A stretch of DNA of 23,819 nt from CAYQTE01 sp964420285 (GCA_964420285.1 CAYQTE010000071.1:1-23819), one strand, 5' to 3'. Positions 7,181 to 15,471 are shown, counted from the stretch's first letter. Program-made: numbers and translations. The notes: generated by a model not told the origin, from the sequence alone.

Positions 7181-8101
7181 TGGCACACTCTGCGGATGCT
7201 CGCCGGATAACATCGGCAAATCGGCGGCGAAGGCGTTGGTCAGCAGTTGATCGACATCCTTGCAGCCGGGGATGACGCACGTGACGGCCGGGTGTTGCAG
7301 GCACCAGGCCAGGGCCCAGGTGGGCATGGGCACGCCGGGTGGGACTTCGGCGCGGATTTGTTCGACCTGGGCGAGCATGCGATCGACGAATTCCGGCGCA
7401 TGCTGTGAACGGGCATCGGTGGGGAAACGCGCGCCGGGTTTGTATTTGCCGGAGAGATACCCGCTGGCCAGCGGCACGCGGGCCAGAACGCCCAGATCCT
7501 GCCGCTGGCAGATCGCGAACGCCTTTTCTTCCGGCCGGCGGTCCAGGCGGTTGTAGATGATCTGGATGGCTTCGACGTGACGTTGCGTGGCGTGCTCGGC
7601 CTGAAGCGTGGTGGTCAGGCCGGCCGAGAGCGAATTGCCGATGTGGCGGACTTTTCCACATTGGACGAGTTTCAACAGTGCCGCCGTTAATTCGTCGTTC
7701 TCGAATTCGCTGTCGCGGACGGAATGGTATTGGAGCAGGTCGATCCGATCGGTCCGCAGGGCGACCAGCGAATCCTCAACCTGCTGAATGGCATCCGCGG
7801 CGGTACGCTCGTCGCTGCGTTTCATAAACCCGGTGAAGCGATGCCCGAACTTGGTGGCGATGATCCACCGGTCACGATCGCCGCGGCTTTCGATGGCCCG
7901 GCCGATAAACTGCTCGGAGGTGTGATCGCCGTAGCACTCGGCCGTGTCGATCAGATTGATCCCTTTATCGGCGGCCGCGGCAAAGAGGCGATCAACTTCC
8001 GGCTGCTCGAAGTTCTTGCCCCATTCGCCTCCGAGTTGCCAGGTTCCCATACCGATGACAGAAACGCGGAGATTGGTCCGACCCAGGCGACGGTATTTCA
8101 T
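7178..8101 (-). CDS. Aldo/keto reductase
   Basis: A cytoplasmic NAD(P)H-dependent oxidoreductase acting on a carbonyl or sugar substrate that cannot be named from sequence. The 307-aa TIM barrel starts RRLGRTNLRVSVIGMGTWQLGG. The catalytic tetrad is visible as D52, Y57, K84 and H126 (in LLQYHS). The C-terminal cofactor segment includes PAVTCVIPGCK. The start is supported by a consensus -10 seven bases upstream and no Shine-Dalgarno, implying a leaderless mRNA. It lies downstream of the M42 peptidase gene on the same strand. It differs clearly from the second reductase at 9309-10385, so the two are not a recent duplication. Confidence 0.9.
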   Translation of the reverse strand: MKYRRLGRTNLRVSVIGMGTWQLGGEWGKNFEQPEVDRLFAAAADKGINLIDTAECYGDHTSEQFIGRAIESRGDRDRWIIATKFGHRFTGFMKRSDERTAADAIQQVEDSLVALRTDRIDLLQYHSVRDSEFENDELTAALLKLVQCGKVRHIGNSLSAGLTTTLQAEHATQRHVEAIQIIYNRLDRRPEEKAFAICQRQDLGVLARVPLASGYLSGKYKPGARFPTDARSQHAPEFVDRMLAQVEQIRAEVPPGVPMPTWALAWCLQHPAVTCVIPGCKDVDQLLTNAFAADLPMLSGEHPQSVP

Positions 8102-8108
8102 GGAGGGG

Positions 8109-8114
8109 ATTATA
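8109..8114 (-). promoter_or_regulatory. Consensus -10 box, probable leaderless promoter of aldo/keto reductase
   Basis: On the minus strand a perfect TATAAT is followed by seven bases (CCCCTCC) and then the ATG at 8101. A weak -35 (GTGGCT, 3 of 6) lies 16 bases further up at 8131-8136. A start point 7 bases after the -10 would fall on or next to the A of ATG. Confidence 0.6.
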
Positions 8115-8167
8115 GGTGGAAAGACGGGTTAGCCACACAGTACACCGAGATCACCGGGAGGGGCTCG

Positions 8168-9259
8168 CTAGTTCGGCGCCAAAAGCGATTCCATCTTCCG
8201 ATACCGTTCCAGAATCTTCGCCCGGACAACCTTATGCCCCGGCTCGTAGGTATGCCCCATCCGCGCGATTTGCACGAACAGTTTCACCATGTTCTCCCAA
8301 TCGGCGATGTCGATGTATTCCGCGCCCAGCGTTTTGCGGGAGCGATTCATGTTGTGATAGTTCCCCAGCGCCACGCACAGGCTTGCCGCGTGGTAACCCC
8401 AGATGTCGTACACCGTCGCCTCGCACGTGCCGCCGGGCATCAGGGCGCGTTGATACGCGAACTTCTTGTCGCGTTTTTTCAGTTCCGCGGCCTGGCGGGT
8501 GAGAAAATCGGTGAGGCTGGAATTGAAAATGCTGGTGCGATCGCCGACACGGATGATGACGCCGTCGCCCTGCCGCGCGACGGGTTGGCGGGCGCTGCAT
8601 TCAATGGCGATGACGCGATCGGTCTTCTTGAGCAGCGTGTGATGCTCGCACACCGCGACACAGCCGATGAAACCCTCCTCTTCCGCCCGCGTCAGCAGCA
8701 CGGCCACCGGCGCTGCCGCCTTGCGCCGCAGCAGATTATCCAGCATCGCCAGACACGCCGCCGCTCCGCCCAGGTCATCGCACACCCGGCTGTAAAACTT
8801 CCCGCCACGCCGCACGCCCGGTCCCAGATCGAACATCCCCGGACTGCCCTTCGCCACCGGCCGGTCGATCGCCACAACCACGCGCGCCGGCACATCCCGC
8901 CCCGACTTGGGATCGACGATCGCCCGCCGGACAACGCCTTTGGCTTCCCCCTGGCCATCAAAAAACCGAACCTGCGCCCCGCGCACATAGGCCGTCTCGA
9001 CCCACCCGAAAAACCGCGCATCCAGCGTTCGCGGCCCGGCCATCTTCCCGGCCACCATCCCCGGATGATCCATATGGGCTGTAAACACCCACCGCTGCCC
9101 GCGCCCTTTTGATTTCATCTCGATAAGCAGATTCCCAAAGCGATCCTCGCGCAGCGCAAGCCCCGGCCGCCGGGCTACAAACCGCCGCACAAACTCCACC
9201 ACCCGCTCCTCGGCAAACGGCGCTGTCGGAACGGAACACAATTCATCAAGGATGTTCAT
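8168..9259 (-). CDS. M42/M20-like zinc aminopeptidase family protein
   Basis: A probable cytoplasmic di-metal peptidase of the M42/M28 clan, releasing amino acids from peptides. Candidate metal ligands and catalytic residues appear in the expected order: H62 and D64 in FTAHMDHPG, D161/D162 in SRVCDDLGG, E193/E194 in RAEEEGFIG, E220 in VIAIECS, and a late His in LGNYHNM (about 302). The insert between about 75 and 150 fits the M42 beta-domain position. Length 363 aa is normal. E220 replaces the Asp more usual in M42. Neither a good Shine-Dalgarno nor a clear -10 is visible before ATG 9259. Flanked by aldo/keto reductases on the same strand. Confidence 0.8.
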   Translation of the reverse strand: MNILDELCSVPTAPFAEERVVEFVRRFVARRPGLALREDRFGNLLIEMKSKGRGQRWVFTAHMDHPGMVAGKMAGPRTLDARFFGWVETAYVRGAQVRFFDGQGEAKGVVRRAIVDPKSGRDVPARVVVAIDRPVAKGSPGMFDLGPGVRRGGKFYSRVCDDLGGAAACLAMLDNLLRRKAAAPVAVLLTRAEEEGFIGCVAVCEHHTLLKKTDRVIAIECSARQPVARQGDGVIIRVGDRTSIFNSSLTDFLTRQAAELKKRDKKFAYQRALMPGGTCEATVYDIWGYHAASLCVALGNYHNMNRSRKTLGAEYIDIADWENMVKLFVQIARMGHTYEPGHKVVRAKILERYRKMESLLAPN

Positions 9260-9308
9260 GCCCTATAGATCGCGGAATCGGCCGGCGGATGCAAGAAGCG
9301 CCGCGACG

Positions 9309-10385
9309 CTACCTCTCGCCCACTTTTCCCAGATCGATCTGATTCTTCGACGGCGGGACGGGCAGTGGATTGCGTTCTGCGAATTGTCGCTGGTGCCAAT
9401 AGGGATAGGTCGGCGTGATATCGCTGGCGGCGTCGAGTTTGGCGACTTGGGCGGGCGTCAAGTTCCAGCCGACGGCGCCGAGGTTTTGGCGGAGCTGATC
9501 CTCGGTGCGGGCGCCGAAGATCACCGACGCGACCGTCGGGCGCTGCAGTAGCCAGTTGAGGGCGATCTGCGGTACGGATTTGCCGGTTTCTATGGCGACC
9601 TCGTCAAGGCACTCGACGACGCGATAGAGATATTCATCGAAGACCGGCGGGCCAAATTCGGTGTTGGTCTTGTTTCGCAGGCGGCTGCTGGGCGGCAGGG
9701 GCGAGCCGCGCCGCACCTTGCCTGTCAATCGGCCCCAGCCCAGCGGGCTCCAGACCACGGCGCTGACGCCTTGATCGAGGCCCAGCGGCATCAATTCCCA
9801 TTCATACTCGCGGCCGACCAGGGAATAGTACGCCTGGTGCGCGACGTGCCTGGGCAGGCCGTAGCGATCGGCGGCGGCCAGGGATTTCATGAGATGCCAG
9901 CCGGAGAAGTTCGAGCAGCCGGTGTAGCGGATCTTGCCGGCGCGGACGAAGGTATCGAGCGTTTGCAGCGCTTCTTCGACGGGTGTGAGGGCATCAAAGG
10001 CGTGCAGTTGATAGAGGTCGATGTAGTCGGTGCCGAGTCGTTTGAGGCTGCCTTCAATAGCCGCAGTCAGATGATGCCGCGACGAACCAACGGAGTTGGG
10101 TTCCTGCGAGAAGCGCAGGCCGCCCTTGGTCGAGATGAGGATGCGATCTCGCCGGCCGTGGATCGCCTTGCCGAGAATTTCCTCGGACATGCCGTTGGAA
10201 TAAATGTCGGCCGAGTCGAAAAAATTGACCCCGGCGTCGAGGCAGATATCGACCATTCGCGTGGCTTCGGGTACGCCGTTGGAACCCCACACTTTGAAGA
10301 AATCGCCGCCCCCGCCGAATGTGCCGGTGCCCAGAGCAAGGACCGGGACAGTGAAGCCGCTGTTGCCGAGTTTTCGGTATTCCAT
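9309..10385 (-). CDS. Aldo/keto reductase, second type
   Basis: NAD(P)H-dependent oxidoreductase of unknown substrate, 358 aa, resembling the YajO/Tas-like group. It starts with MEYRKLGNSGFTVPVLALGTG. The tetrad is D57, Y62, K87 and H128 (LYQLHAF). Further family motifs are YTGCSNFSGWHL, NWLLQRPTVASVIFGART, and the C-terminal DAASDITPTYPYWHQ. A leader of about 20 bases with GGAG about 9 bases before ATG 10385 is visible, unlike the leaderless genes around it. Confidence 0.9.
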   Translation of the reverse strand: MEYRKLGNSGFTVPVLALGTGTFGGGGDFFKVWGSNGVPEATRMVDICLDAGVNFFDSADIYSNGMSEEILGKAIHGRRDRILISTKGGLRFSQEPNSVGSSRHHLTAAIEGSLKRLGTDYIDLYQLHAFDALTPVEEALQTLDTFVRAGKIRYTGCSNFSGWHLMKSLAAADRYGLPRHVAHQAYYSLVGREYEWELMPLGLDQGVSAVVWSPLGWGRLTGKVRRGSPLPPSSRLRNKTNTEFGPPVFDEYLYRVVECLDEVAIETGKSVPQIALNWLLQRPTVASVIFGARTEDQLRQNLGAVGWNLTPAQVAKLDAASDITPTYPYWHQRQFAERNPLPVPPSKNQIDLGKVGER

Positions 10386-10413
10386 GTTGCGTTCTCCGTG
10401 TGATCGCGCAGAT

Positions 10414-10419
10414 ATTGTA
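10414..10419 (-). promoter_or_regulatory. Candidate -10 of the second aldo/keto reductase
   Basis: TACAAT (5 of 6) on the minus strand, 28 bases before the ATG, with a weak TTCCGC 17 bases upstream. The leader contains GGAG. Confidence 0.35.
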
Positions 10420-10518
10420 TGGATCAGGCTCCGGACGCGGAACGTGATATCGTACTTGAGCGGCGCATGCGAACCGCCGTCTGTCGAAAAAACTGTTACG
10501 AACCAAGAAAATCACTAC

Positions 10519-10556
10519 GTGGAGCCGATTTCGCGAAAAAATCTTTACGGCTTCGC
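10519..10556 (-). terminator. Weak candidate terminator after the CE15 esterase gene
   Basis: On the minus strand the gene's last codons form a short CGGC-GAA-GCCG hairpin, and a run of six T follows the TAA by a few bases. An alternative longer fold pairs AGCCG with CGGCT around an AT-rich centre. Suggestive only. Confidence 0.3.
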
Positions 10557-11819
10557 CGGCGTCTTCACATAATGCGACAGGAACGTCAAAAACGCCTGCC
10601 AGTCGCGCGGCGTCGCCGCGTGGCCTTCGGAGTGATAGTTGAAGCCGAGATCGCCGGTGATGATCGGCGTGTTGACGGCGGGAAACTCCTTCGTGCCCAG
10701 ATCGGTGCGGCCGACCAGGCGATAAACGGGCCCGGCCGCGACTTCGGCAAGGAATTCACCGCGCGGATCGGACCATTGATCGCCCACGCCGCCGGTGATG
10801 AACACCGGGTGTGGAGCGTTCAGCGCGATCATCATGTGCGTATCCACCGGCAGATCGTTCCAATGTCCCATGTACTTCTGGAAGTTGCCGGCGAATTGCC
10901 AGGGGAAGTTCGTGGCCATGTCATCCACGGTTTCCCCGTAATCGCGCCGGGCCAGGCTTGATCCCATCTCGCCGCCGCAGCTTGAATAGACGGCCGCAAT
11001 CCGCTGATCCTGCGCCCCGGCCCAGAGAACTGTCTTGCCCAGCCGCGAATGGCCCATGATGGCGATCTGTCGGGCATCGACCGCCGCATCGGTCTGCAAA
11101 TAATCGACGATGCGACTGAGACCCCATGCCCAGGCGCTGATCGTGCCCCACTGATCCGGGGCCGGTTTGGTTTCACCGGGCGCCAGCGCCAGACGGATCG
11201 CGCCGCCGGAATAGGTGGTCGCGGCATCCGGTTGAATGTCGGTGTAGGTGATGGTCGCGTATCCCCAGCCGCGGGCGAGAATATCGGCGATCGGATCGCC
11301 GGTGGCGCCGGGGAAATTGATGCAGAGGATCAGCGGCACCGGCCCGGCCGCGTGCGCGGGCGTGTACATCGTCACGTTCATGCGCGGCCCGCCGGCATCA
11401 CCGATCTGGCCGGTCACGTGTTTCCCGATGGCCGTGCCGTTCATGGCGGCCGGATCGGTGCTGGCGATACTCCACGTGACGGCCGGGGCATTGGCGGGTA
11501 CCGCGCCATAGATTTCGCTTTGGTAGATCTTCAACAGTTCCGGCCGGCGCAGATTGAACCAGATTTCGGCGTAGCGCACCGGCTGCCCATTGGCGAGTAC
11601 CAGGGGATCGGGGAGCGTATAGGTACCGACCTTGGCTTCATCGTAATTGGAGACGTGTCCGGTGTGCGGGTTGACGCGGATCGCGTTGGCGCCGGCGCGG
11701 GCCGGGGCGCTGGCAGCACGCCCGGCGGCGGGTGCGGTTGTTTGCCCGGCGGCCGCAACGCAGATCGCCAGAAGACCGGCCACACCAGCCGGCCAACGCC
11801 AGAATCTTGCGGGTTTCAT
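10545..11819 (-). CDS. Secreted CE15-type glucuronoyl esterase
   Basis: Probably cleaves the ester between 4-O-methyl-glucuronate side chains of xylan and lignin alcohols, outside the cytoplasm. A signal peptide (MKPARFWRWPAGVAGLLAIC...) covers about residues 1-26, followed by an Ala/Pro-rich linker. The CE15 hallmark GHSRLGK with nucleophile S258 is followed by TVLWAGAQDQR, the SSCGGE segment, LARRDYGE, PVDTHMMIALNAPHP, and SEGHAATPRDW with the likely catalytic H400. Length is 424 aa from ATG 11819. I chose this start because a promoter lies just upstream and the signal peptide begins there. The first 59 coding bases match those of the neighbouring gene (13076) at 49 positions. Confidence 0.85.
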   Translation of the reverse strand: MKPARFWRWPAGVAGLLAICVAAAGQTTAPAAGRAASAPARAGANAIRVNPHTGHVSNYDEAKVGTYTLPDPLVLANGQPVRYAEIWFNLRRPELLKIYQSEIYGAVPANAPAVTWSIASTDPAAMNGTAIGKHVTGQIGDAGGPRMNVTMYTPAHAAGPVPLILCINFPGATGDPIADILARGWGYATITYTDIQPDAATTYSGGAIRLALAPGETKPAPDQWGTISAWAWGLSRIVDYLQTDAAVDARQIAIMGHSRLGKTVLWAGAQDQRIAAVYSSCGGEMGSSLARRDYGETVDDMATNFPWQFAGNFQKYMGHWNDLPVDTHMMIALNAPHPVFITGGVGDQWSDPRGEFLAEVAAGPVYRLVGRTDLGTKEFPAVNTPIITGDLGFNYHSEGHAATPRDWQAFLTFLSHYVKTPAKP

Positions 11820-11826
11820 GGTGGTG

Positions 11827-11855
11827 AAGATACGACCGGGGCTGAGTCGTGTAAA
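11827..11855 (-). promoter_or_regulatory. Leaderless promoter of the CE15 esterase
   Basis: On the minus strand, TTTACA (11850-11855, 5 of 6 to TTGACA), a 17-base spacer, TATCTT (11827-11832, 4 of 6), then seven bases and ATG 11819. No Shine-Dalgarno fits. Confidence 0.6.
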
Positions 11856-11912
11856 GAAAAATCGGTCACCCCGCAGGCTCAGGCTCGCGGCGAGATCCAA
11901 TTCGTTCCGCAA

Positions 11913-13076
11913 TCAACCGCCCAAGCCTTCGCGCACAAGCTTTATCGGGTTCGGCAGATCAGCTTGCGCGCCTTGCTTCACCTCGACCGGTTGCATTGAG
12001 CCGCTTTGCTCATTCGCGCGGGTCACCGTCAGAAGCGCACCGACGATGTATATACCTGGCGGAAGATCCTTGATCGTGAAAGCTCCCTTGTCATCCGTGA
12101 ATCCGGCGGGAATCGATCCGCGATATCTTGCTGGCGGAAGCATGAGCTTCGGATTCGTCTGGAGTCGGGGACTTCGCCCAATGTTGGCGGCATACGGCGA
12201 GCCGGGCACGGGCGGCCGGTTGTACGTGAATTCCGACACGGGGCTGTATGAAACGGCGGCATGGACGGCCGGTTGGCTGCTCACGTCCAGCACGAGGCCG
12301 GATATCGAACCCAGTGTGCCCGGCGGGAAAATCCCTTCATTGATCTCGACCGTATTGGTGGCGATGACATCGTCCTTCCAGAGCGGCGTGTTGTCGGCGT
12401 CGGAATTCGGCTTGTTGGGGAACCGAATAATCAGGCTGACCAAGTAAGCACCGGGTGGAAATTCCGTCAGCAAACCTCCGCCGAGATTCTTGTTGTTCAC
12501 CGCCGCGGCCAGCGGACCGGGGACCTTCGCGAAGGCATCACCAGCGGCCTTTTGGAAGGCGTCGTATTCCAGCGCGCCTTCCATCAGGTTCAAGCGATAC
12601 TGGAATGTGATTGACAAGAACAACGTGTCACCCGGCGCGATCGGATCGCTCGGCGACACCGTCGTCGGCGCCGCTCCGCCCGGCAGAAAAATCCCGCCGG
12701 TATACGTCTTGCCGGTCGTCACATTCTCCGCCTTGAGCATCCAGCCGCCGAACAGCGCCGGCGTGTTGGGCAGTCGAAACGCCGCGGTCGACACATTGCG
12801 GAATGTCACGTCGAGCACCAGCGGCTCGGTTGGCATGAAGCTGCGCTTGATCGGCTTGATGACGACCGAAAGGCCGTCTTTCTCGGCTGGCCCGGATTCC
12901 GCCGGCGCCGCAAGTAAATCCGCCGCGGCGGGCTGCGAAACCAGCGATGGCGCGGTCGCCGGAGTCTGGCTTCGAGCCGCGGGAGACGGCCGAGTTTGCG
13001 AAAGACCTGCTGAGGCACAGATCGCCAGAAGGCCGGCAACACAAGGCTGCAAATGCCGGAATTTTGCGCGTTTCAT
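11913..13076 (-). CDS. Secreted protein with carboxypeptidase-regulatory-like domain
   Basis: Function not recognised. The 387-aa product has a signal peptide (MKRAKFRHLQ... VAGLLAICASAG), then a low-complexity Ala/Pro segment to about 65. A beta-rich region (about 70-245) follows, with VVIKPIKRSFMPTEPLVLDV resembling a DUF of the intracellular-proteinase-inhibitor/Ig type. A C-terminal carboxypeptidase-regulatory-like domain starts at GTLGSISGLVLDVSSQP and includes GFTDDKGAFTIKDLPPGIY. Such domains are usually extracellular or periplasmic. ATG 13076 is supported by the promoter and signal peptide; an ORF extension to 13208 overlaps the next gene and is rejected. The 5' end is related to that of the CE15 gene downstream. 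Confidence 0.75.
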   Translation of the reverse strand: MKRAKFRHLQPCVAGLLAICASAGLSQTRPSPAARSQTPATAPSLVSQPAAADLLAAPAESGPAEKDGLSVVIKPIKRSFMPTEPLVLDVTFRNVSTAAFRLPNTPALFGGWMLKAENVTTGKTYTGGIFLPGGAAPTTVSPSDPIAPGDTLFLSITFQYRLNLMEGALEYDAFQKAAGDAFAKVPGPLAAAVNNKNLGGGLLTEFPPGAYLVSLIIRFPNKPNSDADNTPLWKDDVIATNTVEINEGIFPPGTLGSISGLVLDVSSQPAVHAAVSYSPVSEFTYNRPPVPGSPYAANIGRSPRLQTNPKLMLPPARYRGSIPAGFTDDKGAFTIKDLPPGIYIVGALLTVTRANEQSGSMQPVEVKQGAQADLPNPIKLVREGLGG

Positions 13077-13083
13077 AGCGATG

Positions 13084-13112
13084 ATGATAGGACCGGCGCC
13101 CGGCGGAGTAAA
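13084..13112 (-). promoter_or_regulatory. Leaderless promoter of the 13076 gene
   Basis: On the minus strand, TTTACT (13107-13112, 4 of 6), a 17-base spacer, TATCAT (13084-13089, 5 of 6), then seven bases and ATG 13076. The layout is identical to the CE15 promoter. Confidence 0.6.
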
Positions 13113-13125
13113 ACGTGACGGCACA

Positions 13126-13800
13126 TCACGGACGCTGCGACGAGTCCACATCCTCCGGCGTACGTTGATAGTCGTGGAACGTGTTGACGATCTGGACGGC
13201 CAGGGCATGGGTGAGGCGGCTGCGCAGTTCGGACTGGCTCGCCTGGTTCAGGGGCGTAAAGGGAATCTCGACGCTGAAACGCTTTCCCGCTTCAGCGCCG
13301 GCGGGCCAGACCGAATCACCCGTGTCGGCCGAGACGATCCGCGCATTGGCCGACAGCGAACCCTGCGCCATGTCGCTGGCCTGGGGTTGATCGTATTCGG
13401 CATCGACCTTGTCGACGCAGAGAACCTGTTTGGCCCCCACGGCCTGCGCGATCGCCTTGATCGACATGTTGTGAAAAGCCGTCGGATCGGCGTCCTTGAG
13501 CACGGCGATCCTGTCCGACCCCACCAGCGGCGCGATCTTGTTCTGCGTGATCTCGCCTTCGATGTATCCAGTAAGATTCTCCGATTCGATCGCCGACGAC
13601 CCGTCGTAATTCTCCACCAGCACCACCATCGGCACCTTGGCCGGAACGTAGATCGCCTTGATCGGATCATCGCCCTGCGTCTGCTCGACGATGGCGCCGA
13701 AAAGCTGGCATCCGGCGGCGGTGGCGGCGACGGCAACCAGCAACATGCTCATCACCGCGTACCGCAGCGCGATGCGGCCGAGCGAAAACAGGCAACTCAT
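13126..13800 (-). CDS. Putative lipoprotein, paralogue of its upstream neighbour
   Basis: Unrecognised 224-aa protein. A hydrophobic segment (about 14-30) ends in TAAGC, a loose lipobox with C31, so membrane anchoring is likely but the -3 residue is Ala rather than Leu. The rest alternates beta strands and helices (VPMVVLVENYDG, AKQVLCVDKVDA, GSLSANARIV), reminiscent of CsgG/TolB-N-like lipoprotein folds. The ATG overlaps the upstream gene's stop as ATGA, so translation is coupled. It shares layout and a GSL-A-...-G-...-P pattern with that neighbour, suggesting tandem duplication. Confidence 0.7.
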   Translation of the reverse strand: MSCLFSLGRIALRYAVMSMLLVAVAATAAGCQLFGAIVEQTQGDDPIKAIYVPAKVPMVVLVENYDGSSAIESENLTGYIEGEITQNKIAPLVGSDRIAVLKDADPTAFHNMSIKAIAQAVGAKQVLCVDKVDAEYDQPQASDMAQGSLSANARIVSADTGDSVWPAGAEAGKRFSVEIPFTPLNQASQSELRSRLTHALAVQIVNTFHDYQRTPEDVDSSQRP

Positions 13801-14501
13801 TGGTTGTCCTCCGGCGGCGGATGGGGAAGGAACAGTTCGGCACACTTGGTGGTGAAGGCGTCGATGGTCTGGGCGTAGAGCTTGTCATCGTCCTGGCCGG
13901 TTGTCCCGGCCTCGGGCGTATGGGGCGGATAGACGACCTTGATGGGATCGGTGGTGAAGGGGACGGTGGGCTTGCCGTTGGCGATTTCCACAACGGAGAC
14001 CTTGGCGATCAACGAGCCGCGATACAGATCGGGCGTTTCCTTCGAGCGGGTCGAGAAATCATCGACATCGATATAAATCAGCCGGCTCATCGGCAACCGT
14101 GCGGCAATCGTGGTGATCGGCGCGCTCTGAAGTTCGGGGTGATCGAGCATGTATTGCGCCACGCTGCGCGAATCGACCAGCGTCAGACCCTCAATTTCCT
14201 TGGTCTTGACGTCGATCGCCTTCTGCAGCTTCTCTTGCAGGCTGCGGGCCACATCACGCTCGAAATCGGGATGTTCAAATTGCGTCCCCAGATCGACCAG
14301 CACCAGTATGCCGCATTTCTGATGTGCCAGCCCGGTGTAACTCGGCGGATCCACCGGATCGGGAGACAAACCGGCCGCAATGCTGGCAAGCAACGTACAC
14401 CCGCCAGCGCACAGCGCCATCGCCAGCACCACCACCCAGGCCGCCGCGTATCCCGCCGTTACCAGCCGTCGCGGTGACTTACGTGAATAAATATCTTCCA
14501 T
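13797..14501 (-). CDS. Putative lipoprotein, tandem paralogue
   Basis: Unrecognised 234-aa protein with a membrane-spanning segment (about 14-34) ending in CAGGC, lipobox-like with C35. The mature part begins with a Pro-rich stretch, then CGILVLVDLGTQFEHPDFER, a long helix (ARSLQEKLQKAI), ARLPMSRLIYIDVDDF and GSLIAKVSVVEIANG. This resembles small outer-membrane-associated lipoproteins with a CsgG-like core (inference). The start at 14501 lies 43 bases inside the DUF2752 gene; ATG 14507 is an alternative. It sits between DUF2752 and its paralogue in an overlapping operon. Confidence 0.7.
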   Translation of the reverse strand: MEDIYSRKSPRRLVTAGYAAAWVVVLAMALCAGGCTLLASIAAGLSPDPVDPPSYTGLAHQKCGILVLVDLGTQFEHPDFERDVARSLQEKLQKAIDVKTKEIEGLTLVDSRSVAQYMLDHPELQSAPITTIAARLPMSRLIYIDVDDFSTRSKETPDLYRGSLIAKVSVVEIANGKPTVPFTTDPIKVVYPPHTPEAGTTGQDDDKLYAQTIDAFTTKCAELFLPHPPPEDNQ

Positions 14502-14971
14502 GCCCATGCCGCCAATCCAAACCACACCAGGAAAAACCCCATCCATTTGACCGGCAATTGATGCATCAGCCGATGCACGGCCCGGCCGGAGAACGCCAGA
14601 TACAACCCCGACCAGAATACCATGACGCTCAGCAGGGCCAGCACGGTTCCCATCGGCTGTACGTAGAAGCTGGCCACGATATTCCCCCGCGCGAAGTAGG
14701 CGAAGCTGGTGGTCATCCCGCAGCTTGGGCAGGGGATTCCGGTCCGGGCTTCAAACCAGCACTGCTGCAGGCCGGGTATCTGCGTATGCGTGCCGATTCC
14801 GGTCGGACTGGGAATCAGCCGCGCCGCGATGCACAAGGGGACCAGCGCTGCCGCGCCGATCAATGCTGCCATCGCGCGATGAGTAAAACTCAACCGCGGG
14901 ACATCAATGTGGGGCGAATAAATTGCGGGCACCGAGGACACCGGCACCACCGCGCCGCCAGGCTGGGACAT
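14459..14971 (-). CDS. DUF2752 family membrane protein
   Basis: Integral membrane protein of unknown function, 170 aa. The DUF2752 signature GIPCPSCGMTTSF followed by ARGN and QPMG is clear; the two cysteines may bind metal or be redox active. Hydrophobic segments fall at about 32-52, 104-126 and 143-162. The start is supported by TACACT seven bases upstream and no Shine-Dalgarno. First gene of the three-gene overlapping operon reading into the two lipoproteins. Confidence 0.85.
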   Translation of the reverse strand: MSQPGGAVVPVSSVPAIYSPHIDVPRLSFTHRAMAALIGAAALVPLCIAARLIPSPTGIGTHTQIPGLQQCWFEARTGIPCPSCGMTTSFAYFARGNIVASFYVQPMGTVLALLSVMVFWSGLYLAFSGRAVHRLMHQLPVKWMGFFLVWFGLAAWAWKIFIHVSHRDGW

Positions 14972-14978
14972 CGCCGGC

Positions 14979-15007
14979 AGTGTACCATCGCGGTTATGCG
15001 GTTAAAA
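14979..15007 (-). promoter_or_regulatory. Candidate leaderless promoter of the DUF2752 operon
   Basis: On the minus strand, TACACT (14979-14984, 4 of 6) stands exactly seven bases before ATG 14971. A weak TTTTAA (3 of 6) lies 17 bases further up. Confidence 0.45.
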
Positions 15008-15226
15008 GATCAATCTCTCCAAATGTCAGTCCGCCCTTTCGCCTCTGCATCCTCACAAACGACACATTCCGCGCAGATTCGCACCCGGCGGCGCCGGCCA
15101 GTGCCCGATTGGCAAGAATTTTCTGGACCGCCCGGCGCATCGGGGGAATGATACCTCACCAGCGACTTGCGGACTTGGCGCTGGCAAAACGACTCGGCGG
15201 CATGGAACTCAAGATCAGGTGACAAA

Positions 15227-15409
15227 ATGACTTACGCGGTTATCAGTCAGCAGGACAATCGGGATCATGTCATCGGAACTCTGTGGGCCAACGCCGACCA
15301 CGACGCCCAGTCGATCGCCAGCAGCTTTGCCGGCCGGGGCAAGGACGCCGATGTGACTGTCCGCCGGATCGAGCCCCGCGAATTGCCGCTCAAGATCCAC
15401 GACTATTGA
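15227..15409 (+). CDS. Small hypothetical protein (60 aa)
   Basis: Not recognised. It is a short hydrophilic protein beginning MTYAVISQQDNRDHVIG and ending in a basic LPLKIHDY, with no membrane segment. AGGTGA at 15217-15222 lies 4 bases before ATG 15227. It is the only plausible frame in this interval and has a normal amino-acid mix. It converges on the 96-aa gene across a strong hairpin. An extended start at 15167 exists but lacks a ribosome site. Confidence 0.6.
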   Translation: MTYAVISQQDNRDHVIGTLWANADHDAQSIASSFAGRGKDADVTVRRIEPRELPLKIHDY

Positions 15410-15443
15410 TCGCCCGTCATCCTCGCACCGTAAATCCTTCGGG

Positions 15444-15471
15444 CCTGGCGGCGCCCCTTCTCGCCGCCAGG
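15444..15471. terminator. Hairpin between convergent small genes
   Basis: CCTGGCGGCG (15444-15453) and CGCCGCCAGG (15462-15471) form a perfect 10-bp stem with an 8-base loop, midway between two convergent stops. No T run follows on either strand, so it may be a two-way terminator of the structure-only kind or an RNA-stabilising hairpin. Confidence 0.55.

Noticed and set aside
7724..9112. 462-aa plus-strand ORF
   Set aside because: Antisense to both the aldo/keto reductase and the M42 peptidase, whose catalytic residues are intact.
9260..9275. Leaderless -10 for the M42 peptidase
   Set aside because: AT-rich CTATAG lies too close to the ATG, and no hexamer fits at 7-8 bases.
12490..13878. 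462-aa plus-strand ORF
   Set aside because: Antisense to two secreted-protein genes that have signal peptides and a promoter; no family motif.
15034..15057. Possible degenerate fourth copy of the 40-bp repeat (CCTTTCGCCTCTGC)
   Set aside because: Only about 14 bases resemble the repeat core; too short to separate from chance.
15010..15225. 71-aa minus-strand ORF with CAECVVC
   Set aside because: TTG start without ribosome site and no other coding support; the Cys pattern alone is weak.
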